A model generated the notes under the pieces. The model ran no database searches. It saw only the letters and a list, made by a program, of their open reading frames with translations, and had not been told where the DNA came from. Source: Nitrospirota bacterium (GTDB lineage: Bacteria; Nitrospirota; Thermodesulfovibrionia; Thermodesulfovibrionales; JdFR-86). Taken from it: a DNA stretch of 6,953 nt. Positions 4,864-6,953 of the stretch are shown piece after piece. Position numbers and translations under genes: made by a program. The stretch spans positions 1 to 6,953 of the forward strand of contig DAOUWH010000076.1 in assembly GCA_030667205.1 (NCBI GenBank), written 5' to 3'. Within the stretch, counting starts at the first letter, position 1, and each line of letters opens with the position of its first letter.

Positions 4864-5623
4864 CCAGTGTCCTTGTGCCTTTGCATTCACTTAGCCGCGC
4901 AATGAGCACGGGTTTTCTCTCCAGATACTCCACGATGCGCCCGACATCGGCGCCGTGCTTTATGAAATAAACCCGCCCGCCGCGCGGGCTTCCCTTTTTT
5001 TTGATGTCCGGGATTCGAACATAGCCGAATTTTTTAGTAGCCACATAACCCGTGGTGTAGTGCGGGTCGTCCGAGACGCATAGCTCGGCCAGCACCCCTT
5101 TTGCGCCAAGCGCCTTTGAGGCAAGCGCAAGGGCCTCATTCACCGTCGGGGTGTTTATGCCAAGCCTCGAAAGCCTGCGGCCCAGCACCGCCTGCGTCTT
5201 TTTATCGATTCCAAGCCTCGATGCCCTTACGCCCCGCGCCATGTCGGGCTCAAGCCTCGCCCCGCCCGAGGCCGAGACGAGCGCCGCGCCGCGCATCGCA
5301 CGCGCGCCCCTCACCACTCCAAAGGCCGCCGCCACCGCCTTTGCGGATATCCCCTCAGCGCGGAGCACGCGCCCCGCAAGCCTTCTTGCCGCCGCCGGGT
5401 TAGCACTCCTGAGCGTGCAGACATTTAATGTTGATATCTCCTTCGGCTTGGCGCGGAGTTTTTCAACGCTTATAAAGATTTCCCCGGGCTCGCCCCTGGG
5501 ATGGTTTCTCGCTCTTCTTAAAAAGTCTTTTATGGCCTTTTCGACTTCGCCTTCAGTGAAAAGTCCCTCGGCGCCCGATATGTGCGCGCCGCCCCGCGAG
5601 GCCCTCATCCTTACGCTCCACAT
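4835..5623 (-). CDS. bioW: 6-carboxyhexanoate--CoA ligase (pimeloyl-CoA synthetase)
   Basis: BioW condenses pimelate with CoA using ATP to give pimeloyl-CoA, AMP and PPi, the entry to biotin ring assembly in organisms lacking the BioC/BioH route. The 262-residue product matches the BioW pattern I recall from Bacillus subtilis: S-V-R-M-R-A-S (3-9), H-I-S-G-A-E (14-19), R-G-A-A-L (111-115), G-V-R-A-S-R (131-136), E-A-L-A-L-A-S-K (163-170) and A-E-L-C-V-S-D-D-P-x-Y-T-T-G-Y-V-A (179-195). Length is close to the family's roughly 250-260. The start at ATG 5623 keeps the conserved S-V-R-M-R-A-S; ATG 5611 has a better-spaced GGAG but would delete part of it. No other bio genes are visible. The lipid kinase gene overlaps its end. 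Confidence 0.93.
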   Translation of the reverse strand: MWSVRMRASRGGAHISGAEGLFTEGEVEKAIKDFLRRARNHPRGEPGEIFISVEKLRAKPKEISTLNVCTLRSANPAAARRLAGRVLRAEGISAKAVAAAFGVVRGARAMRGAALVSASGGARLEPDMARGVRASRLGIDKKTQAVLGRRLSRLGINTPTVNEALALASKALGAKGVLAELCVSDDPHYTTGYVATKKFGYVRIPDIKKKGSPRGGRVYFIKHGADVGRIVEYLERKPVLIARLSECKGTRTLDELVGSADS

Positions 5624-5631
5624 GGTAATGG

Positions 5632-5661
5632 ATTATATCCGCAGGAGGGAAAAACATACAA
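5632..5661 (-). promoter_or_regulatory. bioW promoter, predicted near-leaderless
   Basis: On the minus strand a perfect TATAAT (plus 5632-5637) is preceded after 18 bp by TTGTAT (plus 5656-5661), a weak -35. Only 8 nt separate the -10 from the ATG at 5623, so transcription should begin 0-3 nt before the start codon. No Shine-Dalgarno lies upstream of that ATG. Confidence 0.55.
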
Positions 5662-5670
5662 GGGCACCTG

Positions 5671-5676
5671 TATAAT
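5671..5676 (+). promoter_or_regulatory. pabB -10 element, predicted leaderless start
   Basis: A perfect TATAAT ends 6 nt before ATG 5683, so the A of the start codon is itself the expected transcription start. No convincing -35 is found at 16-18 bp, and no Shine-Dalgarno within 15 nt of the ATG. The element lies in the 59-bp gap shared with the divergent bioW promoter, so the two RNA polymerase footprints would overlap. Confidence 0.5.
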
Positions 5677-5682
5677 TAAACA

Positions 5683-6953
5683 ATGAAAAAGTACCACAGG
5701 ATGCCGGAGATAAAACCGTCGTTCCTCTACGAGCAGGACCACCTCGTCCTCCTGGAGACGAACCGCTTCGGCCCCGAAGATCACCTGAGCTACCTTTTCC
5801 ATAACCCCGTCGATACTCTTGAAATACATGATTGCAGCGATGTGCCCCGCGTGTTCGAGGCGATTGAGAGGTATTCAAAAGAACACTTTCTTGCGGGCTA
5901 TTTCTCCTACGAGCTGGGCTACTGCCTCGAGGACAAGCTGAGGGCCAGGGAGACCTCTTCGGTACCGCTTCTGTGGCTCGGGGTCTTTGACAGGGCAATA
6001 GTCTTCGACCACGCTGAAAATTCTTTCACAGCCCCCCATGAGGACATTTTTTCAGGCCCCCCGCAGATTCCATCTGCTTACTATGTCACCGACCTCAGGC
6101 TCGACATCTCGCGCGACGATTACGCCGACAGAATAGACAGGATAAGGCGCTACATAGAGGCCGGCGACATCTACCAGGCCAACTTCACCGCCAAATACCT
6201 GTTCGGATTCGACGGCTGTTACTACTCGTTCTACCGGGACCTGAAGAAGAAGCAGGAGGTCCCTTATAACGCGTTTCTAAAGGTGGGTGACTCCTACGTG
6301 CTTTCAATCTCGCCGGAACTTTTTCTCCGAAAGATGGGACGCAAGGTGATGACCCGCCCCATGAAAGGCACCATGGGCCGCGGCAAAACCCTTAAAGAAG
6401 ACCAAAGGCAGGCGGAAATATTAGGGGCGGACATCAAGAACCGGAGCGAAAACCTGATGATAGTGGACCTCGAACGAAACGACCTGGGCCGAATCTCAGA
6501 CACAGGTACCGTGGAGGTAACCGATTTATTCACTGTCGAGAAGTACCAGACCCTCTATCAGATGACCTCCACCGTCACCGCCGAGCTCGGCGAGGGCGTG
6601 GGCTTCATGGACATCTTTAAAAGCATCTTCCCCTCCGGCTCCGTAACCGGCGCGCCCAAGATACGGGCGATGGAGATTATCCGGGAGCTTGAGCAGGGCC
6701 CCCGCGGGGTCTACACCGGGGCCGTGGGGTTCATCGCCCCCGGAGGCGACGCGGTCTTTAACATCCCCATAAGGACGATAACCATCGCCGGGGACGCCGG
6801 CCAGATGGGCGTCGGAAGCGGCATAGTGTACGACAGCGACCCCATCGGAGAGTACGAGGAGTGCCGCCTCAAGGCCGAGTTCCTTCTTAAAGAGCCGCGG
6901 GATTTCTCGCTGATTGAGACTATGCTCTGGGACGGCGCGTTCAACCGCCTGCC
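5683..6953 (+). CDS. pabB: Aminodeoxychorismate synthase component I, probably fused to a lyase domain (3' end cut by window edge)
   Basis: PabB converts chorismate plus ammonia (from the PabA glutaminase) to 4-amino-4-deoxychorismate on the way to p-aminobenzoate and folate. In 423 codons the chorismate-binding domain is complete: G161-D-I-Y-Q-A-N-F, R-P-M-K228-G-T (the lysine PabB uses as nucleophile, in a P-I-K-G-T-type motif), E256-N-L-M-I-V-D-L, R-N-D-L-G-R, S318-G-S-V-T-G-A-P-K326 and G-S-G-I-V-Y-D-S-D-P. From about residue 407 the sequence becomes D-F-S-L-I-E-T-M-L-W, which I recognise as the opening of the PabC-like aminodeoxychorismate lyase domain in bifunctional PabBC proteins. The rest lies beyond the window, so the fusion is inferred. 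D-I-Y-Q-A-N-F with P-x-K-G-T favours PabB over anthranilate synthase TrpE. Confidence 0.92.
   Translation, partial: MKKYHRMPEIKPSFLYEQDHLVLLETNRFGPEDHLSYLFHNPVDTLEIHDCSDVPRVFEAIERYSKEHFLAGYFSYELGYCLEDKLRARETSSVPLLWLGVFDRAIVFDHAENSFTAPHEDIFSGPPQIPSAYYVTDLRLDISRDDYADRIDRIRRYIEAGDIYQANFTAKYLFGFDGCYYSFYRDLKKKQEVPYNAFLKVGDSYVLSISPELFLRKMGRKVMTRPMKGTMGRGKTLKEDQRQAEILGADIKNRSENLMIVDLERNDLGRISDTGTVEVTDLFTVEKYQTLYQMTSTVTAELGEGVGFMDIFKSIFPSGSVTGAPKIRAMEIIRELEQGPRGVYTGAVGFIAPGGDAVFNIPIRTITIAGDAGQMGVGSGIVYDSDPIGEYEECRLKAEFLLKEPRDFSLIETMLWDGAFNRL

Noticed and set aside
4864..4890. Upstream ATG (4890) for the lipid kinase
   Set aside because: It adds nine residues not expected in the family; ATG 4863 has AAGGA at proper spacing and gives the standard N-terminal strand.
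1..6953. Genome-wide TGA reassignment (for example to Trp or Gly) as explanation of the internal TGA
   Set aside because: No other in-frame TGA occurs in about 2,100 codons of the main genes, and Trp and Gly use standard codons throughout. All six main genes whose ends are visible use TAA as stop, so stop usage alone cannot decide, but the codon counts argue against reassignment.

Overview
The window is a GC-rich, gene-dense piece of bacterial chromosome. It carries nine supported protein-coding genes, two of them cut by the window edges, and shows no RNA gene, insertion sequence or CRISPR array. The gene content suggests an anaerobic or microaerophilic bacterium of the Desulfobacterota or Nitrospirota kind: a two-CW cysteine protein, a TPR protein with a characteristic exported N-terminal domain, BioW-type pimelate activation, and a probable selenoprotein. 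This placement is inference from gene families and is not firm.

Layout. Positions 1-1512 (minus strand) hold an exported TPR-repeat protein whose C-terminal tail is a tandem array of an 18-bp unit (S-V-V-E-E-P) that runs off the left edge. Positions 1513-1895 hold a candidate 33-codon gene with a strong ribosome binding site, then a probable promoter and a small perfect hairpin ahead of a 107-residue two-CW cysteine protein (1896-2219). A 62-residue conserved-looking protein (2244-2432, minus) and a peroxiredoxin-like gene (2608-3102, plus) are transcribed divergently from two good sigma70-type promoters.

The centre of interest is the peroxiredoxin-like gene. It opens with a strong Shine-Dalgarno site and stays in frame to position 3102, but has an in-frame TGA at 2752-2754, exactly where the family has the first cysteine of W-C-P-Y-C. 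A stem-loop resembling a bacterial SECIS element lies at the right distance downstream. It is therefore best read as a selenoprotein with a U-x-x-C redox centre. It overlaps by 17 nt a thioredoxin-reductase-like flavoprotein (3086-3991) with a C-V-D-C disulfide motif but no recognisable NADPH-specificity motif. The pair looks like a dedicated peroxide or thiol-redox module.

Convergent to it on the minus strand is a translationally coupled pair: bioW (pimeloyl-CoA synthetase, biotin precursor; 4835-5623) followed by a diacylglycerol/lipid kinase family gene (3988-4863). Divergent from bioW, pabB (from 5683, cut by the right edge) encodes aminodeoxychorismate synthase component I, with the start of a fused lyase domain, for folate synthesis. 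Both bioW and pabB have a perfect TATAAT placed so close to the start codon that their mRNAs should be leaderless or nearly so.
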